This document shows positions 12,100 to 25,300 of a stretch of 64,000 nucleotides of DNA, one piece after another. A program made the position numbers and the translations under genes. The stretch is from Liolophura sinensis (taxonomy: Eukaryota; Mollusca; Polyplacophora; Chitonida; Chitonidae). The notes under the pieces were generated by a model. It made no database searches. It saw only the letters and a list, made by a program, of their open reading frames with translations, and had not been told where the DNA came from. Numbering within the stretch: position 1 is the stretch's first letter; each line of letters starts with the position of its first letter. The stretch is from positions 3,720,001 to 3,784,000 of the forward strand of contig NC_088300.1 of NCBI RefSeq assembly GCF_032854445.1, in the 5' to 3' direction.

Positions 12100-12755
12100 G
12101 CGTAGTTGTGGTTACGCTTTCACCTGTTGGGCGGTTTGTTAGTGTTCACAGCCTGATTGTGGTTACACTTTCTCCGTTCTGAAAGCTTCTTTGTTCTCAC
12201 GTCCTGGTTGTGGTTACGCCTTCATCCGTTCTGAAACCTGGTTGGTTCTCTCAGCCTGGTTGTGGTTACACTTTCATCTGTTGAAGAGCTTGTTAGCGTT
12301 CACCTCCTGCTTTTGGTTACACTTCCTTCTGTTGTGCAGCGTGGTAGTGTTCACAGTCTGGTTGTGGTTGCACTTTCATCCGTTCTGAAACCTTGTTGGT
12401 TGTCACAGCCTGGTTGTGGTTACGCTTCCATCCGTTCGGAAAGCTTGTTGATTCTCACAACCTGGTTGTGGTTACGCTTTCATCCGTTCTAAAAGCTTGT
12501 TATCGTTCACATCCTAGTTGTGGTTACGCTTTCATCCATTGCAGAGCTTGTTATCGTTCACAGCCTGGTTGTGGTTACGCTTTCATCCGTTGCAGAGCTT
12601 GTTAGCGTTCACAGCCTGGTTGTGGTTACGCTTTCATCTCCTGTAGAGCATGTTAGCATTCACAACCTGGTTGTGGTTGCGCTTTCATTCGTTCAGAAAG
12701 CTTGTTGGTTCTCACAGTCTGGCTGTTGTAACACTTTCGTCCGTTCTGAAAACTT
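12100..12755. repeat. 51-bp minisatellite, about 13 copies
   Basis: The unit is built on cacagcctggttgtggttac followed by gctttcatccgtt and an agcttgtta-type end. Copies are divergent. Because 51 is divisible by three the array is open in several frames, giving spurious ORFs of 65-124 codons. Confidence 0.92.
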
Positions 12756-12774
12756 GTCTTCACAGATACTTCAC

Positions 12775-14980
12775 AACATACTGGTGGAAGACAAGTGGTA
12801 TTCATCCGATCTTTCGACCGCTTATTCAGCACCAATGCCCGACAAGGAGCAGGGAAAACAAAAAAATCCTTTGCTGCAAGACCAGATATTTTGATTTGAC
12901 TTACACGCACACACGTTGTACCTACTCAACATAAGCAGTAATCACATAATTCATTTTTAGGGAGCTTTAGTCAAAATTTAAAAATTGGACACTTCAAAAT
13001 TCCTCCAAGCCTAGCGAAAAAACGATATTTTGATCTCTCCTAAAGTCTTTATGATCATACAGCACTGTCATAGTGGAGTTTCCTCGAATAATAAAGTCGC
13101 ATACTCGAGGTGAAGAAACTAAGCGATTCTCTCCATATCGGTAGTGACAGAAAATCTTTCAACTTGCCGTGCTCTATATCCTATTTACTGTAACGGTGAC
13201 AAACAGGGAAGAAAGGTCGAACATACACATAGTTCACCAAAGCATCACGGCCTGCTATGTAAGCCATCCCAGCAAAATAGTTCGCGTAAAGTGCTACGGG
13301 ACTAACCAGCTGGGAATTTAAGTCCACGCTTCTACCACTACCACGCCGCGGTAGATAGCGCTTATATACTATTACAAATGTTGCAAAGGCCCTAAAACAA
13401 TGAGAGCAGAGGAGTGTGAAAATTCCATCTAAGGCTGAAATTGAATCCGCATCTTGTGCGCCTGGTGTTTAGGTGTCACACCTGTTACTCACCTATACAA
13501 ATTCCTCCCAGACGTATCCAAATGGAGGCATTCATCTTCTCCTTTGGGCAAATTCATAACTCATATCTCATACACCGAAGGATAAAAAAAGCGAATGATC
13601 AGGGTTAGAACTCTTTATCTACCTGTTTTCCAAAGTGACTTCATTAATTCACTGTACTGTGAAGGATGCCTTAGCGACTTGTCAAAATATGTCAAAACTG
13701 ATAACATTATGAAGTTTATGGTTTACATATGAATATAAACGCTAACTAAAAGGAAACTTTGACAGCACACTGAATTATATACCTGAAAGTTGCAGTAAAA
13801 ATCTTTATCTAGTTAACGTCAATCTTCAGAAGGTAAATTAAAAACAGTGCCTTTTTTTCAAACAAAAATTGGCGTTTTGAATCCGAACTGCATTTTTGGC
13901 AGGCCATTACTAATTAACCAAATTTTCTACGCTCAGTCATGTTAACTTTTAAGGGCGCTCTGACCATGTTCTATACCTCTGATTGGGAAATTTAAAAGAA
14001 TTGTGCTGGAATCTGCATTTTCTTACCGTACCTCTTTGAAGATCCCCGCCTTACTGTACCTGGTCCTTTATCTACTCCTACAACACATTCATCTAGTCTT
14101 GGAAATATTCATCTACTCTATTAACATTCTCATATAATCTTATAAACAAATTTGTCTACTCTTCTAAAGACTTCCTTTTAGTCTCATAAAACATTCAATT
14201 AATCTTATATATATATTCATATACTCTTATGAACAAATTTATCTACTCTTCCAAAGACATTAGTCAACAAGTTCCTATATTACAATGAAGACATTATAAG
14301 CACCAAAGTCATTTACATAAATCTTCTTCTGTGGTTTCACTGTACCTGTTGCAAACATATTCATGGTTTCTTATTATACAGATAAGCATTCTTCTGAAGA
14401 ATATGTCATCGCCAAGGTTTAAAGCCTTCATCTAGTCTCAGGGGCACAACCATATACTGTATTTACAGACATTAACGTTTTGCCGAGAAAAGAATGGACA
14501 CATACATGTATATTCTGACATACACATCACGACAAGCCGAATGTGAATAACATATCCCAGGCTCTTTGCTGAAGGCTTCCCCAATGAACATTTTATCACC
14601 CCCAACATTCTCTTTTAGAATTGCATACCCTGCAAACAGAATGTTGGGTAGCATACAATTTTCGCGGGCCCATCACCTTGCCCGAAGCTGAAAAAAATTC
14701 CAAACATGGCAGACATCGTCCGAGTTGCCCGATTCGAATGACTAAATGGCTGGATTACTGTTGAAAGACGGTTTACCAATGCTGGCTTTGACATATTACA
14801 TTTCGGGTGTTTAGGGAATCGGTGGAAAGCAAAAAGAAGGTAGGGTTTGAGACGGGTTTTTTTTTAGTGAAACTGTCTGTGTGGAAGTCTATTTTGATCG
14901 AAGCTGGGCGTTACGGTAGGAACGTCCAGCTTAGCTTTGGGCTAGTCGTCCTTCGATACGTCCATCGTTGTGCCCACCAC
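12775..14980. other. Gene-free AT-rich stretch
   Basis: No gene or exon recognised. From about 14060 to 14260 there is a degenerate short-period repeat built on attcatctactctt-ataaacaaa. Confidence 0.4.
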
Positions 14981-15079
14981 ATCGTTAAGCATGGTTGCAG
15001 ACAGGACGTTATGCGCTCTGCACACTAGTGGCGAAATGTACTGTTTACATACGAATCTCGCACGTTTCCACCTTTGCCT

Positions 15080-15490
15080 GTCAACGTATGTATCGATGCT
15101 GGTGTGAACGTTTCTTTGACGCCTTTGTTGTCGAGAGAAACCCTTTGATGGTGTCTTGTCGACGGTAACTTGAATGCTGCAGTTTACCGAGACCAGATCT
15201 TTCTGCCCGTTGTAACCGTCGTACCTTTCCTGCAGCGTCACGGCCCCGGAATCACATTTCAGCAGGACAATGCTCGTCCCTAAACGGGTCGGGTGACAAG
15301 AGTAAACAACTTTCGTGTGAACCCTGGGTCTACAAATTCACCTGATTTAGCACGGTTTGAACACGTTTGGGACGAAACGGACCGACGCTTGAGACGCCAA
15401 CGAGGTCAGCGTCAACACGTTGACTCAATGGCTTGGGGATCTGGGCGGAGATTCCGCAAGCACTCCTACTTCGTCTCGTGACTTCAATGA
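15080..15490 (+). pseudogene. Second Tc1-like transposase fragment
   Basis: Plus-strand remnants of the catalytic half of a different Tc1-like transposase: a GERF-like box near 15095-15140 (CERFFDAFVVERNP), FLQRHGPGITFQQDNARP near 15222-15282, then after a frame break TGRVTRVNNF near 15289-15320 and SPDLARFEHVWDE near 15340-15380, followed by DRRLRRQR. The second catalytic Asp (QQDN) and the Glu region (FEHVWD) are visible. The N-terminal half and the TIRs were not found. At least one frameshift sits between QQDNARP and TGRV. Confidence 0.82.
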
Positions 15491-16145
15491 GACGGAGACG
15501 CACAGGAACACACCCATTACTGACCTTGGCAACCTTCATTTTGACTCTTCCTCCGTCAATGATCTTGAAAACACGTTAGCGACATATGTATGCTTGGGCT
15601 TTTATGTCCTACTTTTTTCAATCATATGACTACGAGGAGTCATTAGGAGTCTACATATACTGCGTCGGCTTGTGGCAGGGCGACTCCATGCCGCCAAAGT
15701 ACTGACGCATCATCCCAAAGACACCAGACATGACACCCCACTCAGTCACATTATAATGACACTGGGGCAACCAGTGCTGAGCGCCCTTTGTTGTCTGCTA
15801 ATTGACAATAGGTTGTTCTTCAACCACGGATAGAAAAAAGACAGTATGTATACGAATATGGAAGAACAATATATTTGGATCTACGCATAGTTACTTTGTA
15901 GAGTGAGTATACATGTATAAGCATCCCAAATGCTAGAGGCATCCACATATAATTTACCATCATTAGAAAGGGTGCAAGCTGATATCTCTACAATATCCCT
16001 CCTACCTACCTATAAATATTCCGCTACATCATGGCAAGTGATTTAAGCAAAACTCTTTCACTTATAACCTGGCAAATGCCTTGTGGAAAATGTTCACATA
16101 GTCATCATCAAGATTTCCAATCCATTTCTAACAGATTCAATATGA
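15490..16145. other. Gene-free stretch downstream of CMTR1
   Basis: Probable transition from repeat-rich DNA to the CMTR1 3' end. Near 15705-15785 there is a segment (acccNactcagtcacattat, then tgacactggg-caacca) that looks like part of a dispersed mollusc repeat. No gene seen. Confidence 0.35.
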
Positions 16146-16149
16146 CAAA

Positions 16150-16182
16150 TTTATTTACACAGTCTGCAGATCCGGTTTTATT
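16150..16182 (-). promoter_or_regulatory. Putative CMTR1 polyadenylation signals
   Basis: AATAAA occurs on the minus strand at 16182-16177, five bases after the stop codon, and again at 16155-16150. Either could give an unusually short 3' UTR. No transcript evidence is available. Confidence 0.35.
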
Positions 16183-16186
16183 CATC

Positions 16187-16322
16187 TCAGTGAGGTATTT
16201 TTCTGACAATGAAACTCAGGATGTGTTCTTTGGAAACTTTATTATGGTCTTGTTCATCCTGTGAATCATGAACTTTGACTCCTGACTCCCAGGCCCAGTA
16301 GAAACTCTTCTGTTTGCAGTCC
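16187..16322 (-). CDS. CMTR1: CMTR1 terminal coding exon
   Basis: Encodes [20 protein letters not shown], then [13 protein letters not shown], and stops with TGA at 16189-16187. It matches the VHDSQ...LSKEDVLSFI end of the family. Confidence 0.95.
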
Positions 16323-19300
16323 CTGTGGAGGTAAGAAAATAAAACAGCATCAATCCCAAGCTTTTGGAATGACACAATGGCTTACTGACAAGAAATCATG
16401 CTCACTTCCTCTTTCTTAATAAAAGCAAAATTGTTTTAAAAACTGCACCAGAATTCTAGTTTAGACGTATCTTGGGAAAATGTCATTCAGTAACAAAATG
16501 ATGATTTGGTTTGGGGAGGAGGATGACATCCTACTGGGAAAATGCAAATTAAAAACCGGAAGTAGTTGTTTATGGCCTTAGTTTGCAGCCAAAAATGCAC
16601 TTTTTGGGCGAATTTTTAGGACAAAATATAGCAATTTGTTACTGTTCGCCTGTTACTTGCCTATCATAATGACTTACAGACAAGACGATGAAACAAGATA
16701 CTGCACAATTGTGGGACATAACCTATGCAACTGAACAAGATCAGCTGTCCATACAGACTCACCTCACAGAGGCCACAGAGTCAGGTGGGCACTCAAACAA
16801 TGACTGACGAGTCATTGAATTGTAGAAATACTTTCTGTTCTGAGAATGACTGAATGCCATAAACCATGGGTCTGAAAAAATGAATCAAAGAATCTGTAGA
16901 GAATGTTTGTAAAGTCCACCTATTAAATTATTACCACCTCTGTCCAAATTAAAGCATCTAATTATTATAACGTTTCAAGTAATTTGCAAATCCAACCTTC
17001 ATCATGAACAGAAAGCGTCTAGACAATTGTCTTTGTTTATCTTAGCCATATTTCAAACTTTTACTCACAAAATAAAGTAAATACACTTTAACATATAAGA
17101 TGTAATTAATACTATTCAATTTATTTCTTGACTTGATTGGTGTTTTATGCTGTACTCAATGCACTAACTCACAGGTTATATTCATGACACTTTACGCTGT
17201 ACTCAATGCACTAACTCACAGGCTATACTCCTGAAACTTATGCTGTACTCAATGCACTAACTCACAGGCTATATTCACGACACTTTACGCTGTACTCAAT
17301 GCACTAACTCACAGGCTATATTCTTGACACTTTACGCTGTACTCAATGCACTAACTCACAGGCTATATTCTTGACACTTTATGCTGTACTCAATGCACTA
17401 ATTCACAGGCTATATTCTTGACACTTTACGCTGTACTCAATGCACTAACTCACAGGCTATATCCTTGACACTTTACGCTGTACTCAATGCACATACTCAC
17501 AGGCTATATTCTTGACACTTTACGCCATGCTCAATGCACTAACTCACAGGCTATATTCTTGACACTTTACGCTGTACTCAATGCACTAACTCACAGGCTA
17601 TATTCTTGACACTTTTTCTCACAGACAAAATTAACAGGCTTTGACTCAGAGAATGTGCATGTATTGAATATACTTTAACCCATAATATATAATGAATACA
17701 CTTTTACTTAGAGATAAAGCAAATTTACTCAAAGACAAACTGTAAATGTCTGACATTCTGCTTTAAAATGACCACTTTTGAAGTCGCATGACCAACCTCA
17801 TTGTACACTTCTGTCATACCTTTGACAAATTTGATAATGTGAACACCTGCCGGATGAGAAAAGACGCCTTCCTCTGACTGGAAACAAAGTCGCTCTAAAC
17901 CATGGGAACCTTTGACCTTCTTCATCTCTAACCTGTATAGACATCACGGAAATAGGGAACACTGAGCTAGAGTATGGACCATGAGCCTACTGATCACTGA
18001 TCAGTAATCTTCTTGATACAACATCTCTGGTCAATAGTATACATTGCTGAGTTGCAAAAGTCACCCGTCTCAAAGCTATTTGTATTTTAGTTCAATTAAA
18101 TCAAGCGACTGTCTCGGTTTAGAAACACCTGTTTCATATCCACAAAGCTTGTCTGCTAGTCTCAAAGACAAGCAGTTGGCTAACACTATGCTGAAGAAAA
18201 CTGAAAACCTCAACTAAAACACACTTTCATAACACGGTGATGTTGATATGCAATGTTAAGGAGTGGAAAATCCCAAATGTCACCACTGTCTACTTTTGAC
18301 ATAACTTACTACATGTACATCAATTCTTGGTAACTTTTCTTGTTCATCAGATCCTTTTAGGCCATTAAAACCAGAACAATGTCATTAATAAGACTGAATA
18401 AAAGCCGGCCAATAGGGACACGCATTTGATGAGACAATAACCATGTTCACATGTAAACCAGTACCTGTTGAAAATATTGTGGATTTCTTCAAATTTGAAC
18501 AGGTCTGGAACTTTGACTAGGCAGAGGTTTGGTTTGGTGGGTTTGTTTATGGCCTTTACAAACAAACGCAGTCTGTCTATCCTACAAGAGAACGAAACAT
18601 CCTTGACTGCATCAAAATGTGACACTATTTCCTTGCTATTGTTTGCCACACTTGAAAGTCCTTTATTCTTTAATAGGCTTTCAGATTAAAGAAATAACGT
18701 TTCTAAAAAGCTGGTGCTTTGCCTACAATTTATAATTTGAAAATTTCTTGCTGTTTTTCGCACATCATTTCTATTCTATAACTTGCATGCTATTATACAA
18801 ATACAAATATTATAAAAATACTGCGTTTCCCACTTTTCCATGTTGCGATAGGCCGGTCTGTATATCTCCTTTTTGGGTCGAAATACTTTATATTTCATTG
18901 TTTTATATTCATTGTTTGCTTTACTCCTTTTCCTTCTTAAGCATACGCGAATAATGCATCTGTATCAATAAACACTCAGCCCATGATATGACTGCTACCT
19001 CCAGATCATGAGACCTCTATACAATGGGATCAATTGTGCCAACAAATGCTGTTGGAACTAGAACTGTAACTAGAATTCCAATGTAAGTACATTGTAGACA
19101 GTCACTGGTAGACCATTGGCTTACTAGTACCTTTCTTGAAATGGCAGGTTCTGTATACATTCTCCACACAAGAAGTACCCATCTAACACATGGACTGTGC
19201 ATATCTTCCGCTGAGCTCTTGCCTGATTCAACAACAACAACAAACAGCTATGCACATTCTTGAACATGGACAAATGTCATATTTTTTACATATCCACAAG

Positions 19301-22300
19301 AATGTAGCTGTATCTTCTGTTTGCATGAAGATTTGGGGGAAAATATGTAGAAAGAAAAACACTTGCAGCTGTAATGGACTTGCTGTAAACATAAACCTCC
19401 CAATAAAGTAAATTAAAATACTGGCTTTTGACTTTGCTGTCAAAACCGTTCAATTAAAACACAACAATTTGGACAGTATACAACAAACGTGAGTATATTA
19501 AGTATCTTAAAACCTTTACCTCTCCCCTGAACTCCTGGCAGACCTCGGCCTCTAACAGCGTGTCTGCTGGGAGCTCAATCCTTGCCTTCAAATCACTGTC
19601 CTCAATTTTCCTCCATCTCTTTCCCCCGTCCAGCTCATACTGGAATGTTTGACCTTTCTGCAAACACAAGACCCGTGAGAACACAAGATACAATGGGCAG
19701 GATGGACTGCATTCACACACAAGATACATGTGGACTATGGGCAGGATGGACTACATTCACAAACAAAAGATACATGTGGACAATGGGCAGGATGTACTGC
19801 ATTCACAAACGCAAGATACATGTGGACAATGGGCAGGATGGACTGCATTCACACACAACATACATGTGGACAATGGGCAGGATGGACTACATTCACAAAA
19901 CCAAGATACGTGGACAATGGGCAGGATGGACTGCATTCACAAACACAAGATACATGTGGACAATGGGCAGGATGGACTACATTTACAAACAAAAGATACA
20001 TGTGGACAATGGGCAGGATGGACTACATTCACAAACACAAGATACATGTGGACACTGGGCAGGATGAACTACATTTACAAACAAAAGATACATGTGGACA
20101 ATGGGCAGGATGGACTGCATTCACACACAAGATACATGTGGACAATGGGCAGGATGGACTGCATTCACACACAACATACATGTGGACAATGGGCAGGATG
20201 GACAGCATTCACAAACAAAAGATACATGTGGACAATGGGCAGGATGGACTACATTCACAAACACAAGATACACATGGACAATGTACAGGATGGACTGCAT
20301 TCACACACAAGATACATGTGGACAATGGACAGGATGGACTGCATTCACACACAACATACATGTGGACAATGGGCAGGATGGACAGCATTCACAAACAAAA
20401 GATACATGTGGACAATGGGCAGGATGGACTACATTCACAAACAAAAGATACATGTGGACAATGGGCAGGATGGGCTACATTCACAAACACAAGATACACA
20501 TGGACAATGTACAGGATGGACAGCATTCACACACAAGATACATGTGGACAATGGGCAGGATGGACAGCATTCACAAACAAAAGATACATGTGGACAATGG
20601 GCAGGATGGACTACATTCACAAACACAAGATACATGTGGACAATGGGCAGGATGGACTGCATTCACAAACACAAGATACACATGGACAATGGGCAGGATG
20701 GACAGCATTCACAAACACAAGACACACCTGGACACTGGGCAGGATGGACTACATTTACAAACAAAAAATACACATGGACAATGGGCAAGATGGACTACAT
20801 TCACAAACACAAGATACACATGGACAATGGGCAGGATGGACAGCATTCACACACAAGATACATGTGGACAATGGGCAGGATGGACTACATTCACAAACAC
20901 AAGATACATGTGGACAATGGGCAGGATGGACTACATTCACAAACACAAGATACATGTGGACAATGTGCAGGATGGACTACATTCACTAACACAAGATACA
21001 CATGGACAATGGGCAGGATGGACAGCATTCACAAACACAAGACACACCTGGACACTGGGCAGGATGGACTACATTTACTAACAAAAAATACACATGGACA
21101 ATGGGCAAGATGGACTACATTCACAAACACAAGATACACATGGACAATGGGCAGGATAAACAGCATTCACAAACACAAGATACATGTGGACAATGGGCAG
21201 GATGGACTACATTCACAAACACAAGATACATGTGGACAATGGGCAGGATGGACTACATTCACAAACACAAGATACATGTGGACAATGGGCAGGATGGACT
21301 GCATTCACAAACACAAGACACATGTGGACAATGGGCAGGATGGATTACATTTACAAACACAAGATACATGTGGACAATGGGCAGGATGGACTACATTCAC
21401 AAACACAAGATACATGTGGACAATGGGCAGGATGGACAGCATTCACAAACACAAGATACATGTGGACAATGGGCATCATGTTACTCAGTTTGGCTTCATA
21501 CAGACTATTTCATGGGCCATTTGGGCTGTGCACTGATTCAACTACATCCAGTCTGAATGGAGAAATGTAGCAGAAAAGACTAAAGTATGCATGAAAATCC
21601 CTTATTGCACTAAGTACCTGAAAGGTAGTAATTATGAAAATAATTACCTGATTATAATTAAACTTACGCATGACCAAGATTAAATTATAGGGATGATGTA
21701 TGCTAAGTTTCATGGAAACAGGTTCAGTACTTTAGGAGGAGTTCAATGGACAAAATCTGAATGCACTGAAAAGCACTTTTGTGCAATGTCCTAAATAAGA
21801 GGAAATTGTGAAAATAATGATTGAAATGTCTATAAACTTCAGCCTTCACCAGCTGATATGATAGGCAAGATGTACGCTAAGTTTCATCGAAATTGGTGCA
21901 GTAGTTTGGGAGGAGATGTATGGTAAAAAGCTCTATACATGGAAAAGCACTGTTACACAAAGTCCTAAATGGTCGTAATTATGAAAATAATTACCAATTG
22001 CCATTAAACTTAAGAATGCACAACTTCAGATGACAGGCAAGATATATGGTATGTTGCATCAAAATCGGCGCACTAGTTTGGGCGGTGATGCATGAAGAAA
22101 ATCGTGACTACAGACACATATCCCTAGTCCCAGCAGGAACACACAACACATACCCCTAGTCCCAGCAGGAACACACAACACATACCCCTAGTCCCAGCAG
22201 GAACAAACAACACACACCCCTAGTCCTAGCAGGAACACACAACACATACCCCTAGTCCCAGCAGGAACACACAACACATACCCCTAGTCCCAGCAAGAAC

Positions 22301-25300
22301 AAACAATACATACCCCTAGTCCCAGCAGGAACACACAACACATTCCCCTAGTTCCAGCAGGAACAAACAACACACACCCCTAGTCCAATCAGGAACACAC
22401 AACACATACCTCTAGTCCCAGCAGGGACAAACAACACACACCCCTAGTCCCAGCAGGAGCACACAACACATACCCCTAGTCCCAGCAGGAACAAACAACA
22501 CACACCCCTAGTCCCAGCAGGAACACACAATACACACCCCTAGTCCCAGCAGGAACACACAACACATACCCCTAGTCCAAGCAGGAACACACAACACTTA
22601 CCCCTAGTCCAAGCAGGAACACACAACACATACCCCTAGTCCCAGCAGGAACACACAACACATACCCCTAGTCCCAGCAGGAACAAACAACACATACCCC
22701 TAGTCCCAGCAGGAACACACAACACATACCCCTAGTCCCAACAGGAACAAACAACACACACCCCTAGTCCAATCAGGAACACACAACACATACATCTGGT
22801 CCCAGCAGGAACAAACAACACACACCCCTAGTCCCAGCAGGAGCACACAACACATACCTCTAGTCCCAGCAGGAACAAACAACACACACCCCTAGTCCCA
22901 GCAGGAACAAACAACACATACCCCTAGTCCAAGCAGGAACACACAACACATACCCCTAGTCCAAGAAGGAACACCCGTTTTCTGTCACAGGAAACCATAC
23001 ACCTGTAGTCAAACACACTGTTGATCTTCTCCAGACTCTTGGGGGTGAGTGGTTCACATAAAACTTCAGCATCACTCTCTGAGCACTGTCAGGATAAAAA
23101 ACAAAGACATAAACGCGTACTAAAAGTTAGAAAAACAATGAACTGACCTACTAAAAATTAAACCAACCATCAAAAAAGTGTTGGTTTAATCACGGTCTCG
23201 GAGAGGGAAGTTTGAGATTCTATAGCACAAAACATTCTTGAATACAGTAGTAAACATCAATCCTTCAATCAGTTATGAACATCTATCTACAAGCACGTAC
23301 TTGTACATAGTACCCTGAAATCCTGAAGCAACCCTGCTAACTTTTATAAATACTCAGTAACAATGAAGTTTTTCCTGATGATGGCCAAAATGTTGAATCA
23401 CAGTGAAGCTTTGAGAGTAACACTGATTGTGTATTATGTGTCATTGTAGATCAGCTACAACTGTAACTGTAAAACCCAAATGAAAAGGTATGCTTCATTA
23501 ACATTTGCGATGCCTTAATATCATTTTTAATCTGGTTTGCAAAAGATGTTGTAATAACCAAATAATCTATGGCACTGGAGGCCTTGTGTGTGTAATCTCA
23601 CCATCATCAGATGTCTGAATTTCTCGGCTGCACTCTCCCTGGCAGGTGTCGTTCTAACCTTGTCTGGCACCTAAAAAATAACATAAAATGTCTTTCCTGA
23701 ATTTTACACTACAAACACCACAAACATTGCTAAAGCTCTCTGTTCCCAGTGTTGCCCTTAATAAAAGAAAAGACCTCTGAAAATCGAAGAAGGCGTCACT
23801 AAGTTGACCACTTAAAACTGTGCATAAACATACTTTCATTAAATTTTTTTCATTAAATTTTTTTTAGATTTTTGTGAAGAGAGTTAAAGGCGCTCAAACA
23901 TTTGACTTCTAAGGCGTGCTTTATGGACCATACCATCAGAGGTTGGGAACATTTGGCTTCTAAGGCGTGCTTTATGGACCATACCATCAGAGGTTGGGAA
24001 CATTTGACTTTTAAGGCATGCTTTATGGACCATACGATCATAGGTTAGGAACATTTGACTTCTAAGGGCGTGCTTTATGGACCATACCATCAGAGGTTAG
24101 GAACATTTGACTTCTAAGGCGTGCTTTATGGACCATACCATCAGAGGTTGGGAACATTTGGCTTCTAAGGCGTGCTTTATGGACCATACCTCAGAGGTTG
24201 GGAACATTTGACTTTTAAGGCATGCTTTATGGACCATACGATCAGAGGTTAGGAACATTTGACTTCTAAGGCGTGCTTTATGGACCATACCATCAGAGGT
24301 TAGGAACATTTGGCTTCTAAGGTGGGCTTTATGGACCATACCATCAGAGGTTAGGAACATTTGACTTCTAAGGTGGGCTTTATTGACCATACCATCAGAG
24401 TTTGTTAACTCTGACGTCACAGAAAGTTTATCCAAGTCAAATCACAACACTGAATGTTGGAATAACTCGTGAGTGAAAGATTACTGAAATAATGTTACTA
24501 AAAATTCCTTCCTTCTGGGGAACATCAGGAAAAAAGGTGATCAGTTCCTATCTGCCGTCAGTACGGCTAATAAAGCTCACCCAAAATTTTTCAAACATTT
24601 TAATGCCTTTAAACACTCTCAATAAAAATGAAAGTATTTTTACGCATAGTTTTCAGCTGTCTTCATGATGAGCCTTCCTTTGTATTATAGTTATATGTAA
24701 AGTATCCTTGATGATGGATTACTTTGTATTTTAGCTTTCCTTTACTTGAACATTAATGCAGTTGTCATTATTGTTAGGTAATATATGTAAAGTATCCTTG
24801 ATGATGGATTACTTTGTATTTTAGCTTTCCTTACTTGAACATTAATGCAGTTGTCATTATTGTTAGGTAATATATGTAAAGTATCCTTGATGATGGATTA
24901 CTTTGTATTTTAGCTTTCCTTTACTTGAACATTAATGCAGTTGTCATTATTGTTAGGTAATATATGTAAAGTATCCTTGATGATGGGATTACTTTGTATT
25001 TTAGCTTTCCTTTACTTGAACATTAATGCAGTTGTCATTATTGTTAGGTAATATATGTAAAGTATCCTTGATGACGGATTATTTCAAGGCTATTTTCCAT
25101 TTTTACCTTCCATTTTTTCAGACAAGCATCTCGCGTTTCCTTCTGCCTAACTTCATGAAGATTCCTGAATGAAAAAAAAAGTGTATACTCAGTAGACATT
25201 GATTTATTTAATTCTCTGATTGGAATTTTACACATCTGTCTGAAAATATTACTGTGGCTGTGGTTGTCCATCACAAAAATGACTTTCACATTTCACCGCA

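Noticed and set aside
19728-21536. 602-codon open frame, plus strand
   Set aside because: It is a read-through of the 46-bp minisatellite, with equivalent long frames in other phases, and lies in a CMTR1 intron on the opposite strand.
22115-22975. CRISPR-like array of regularly spaced direct repeats
   Set aside because: The 32-bp units abut without unique spacers, no cas genes exist, and the host is a eukaryote; it is a minisatellite.
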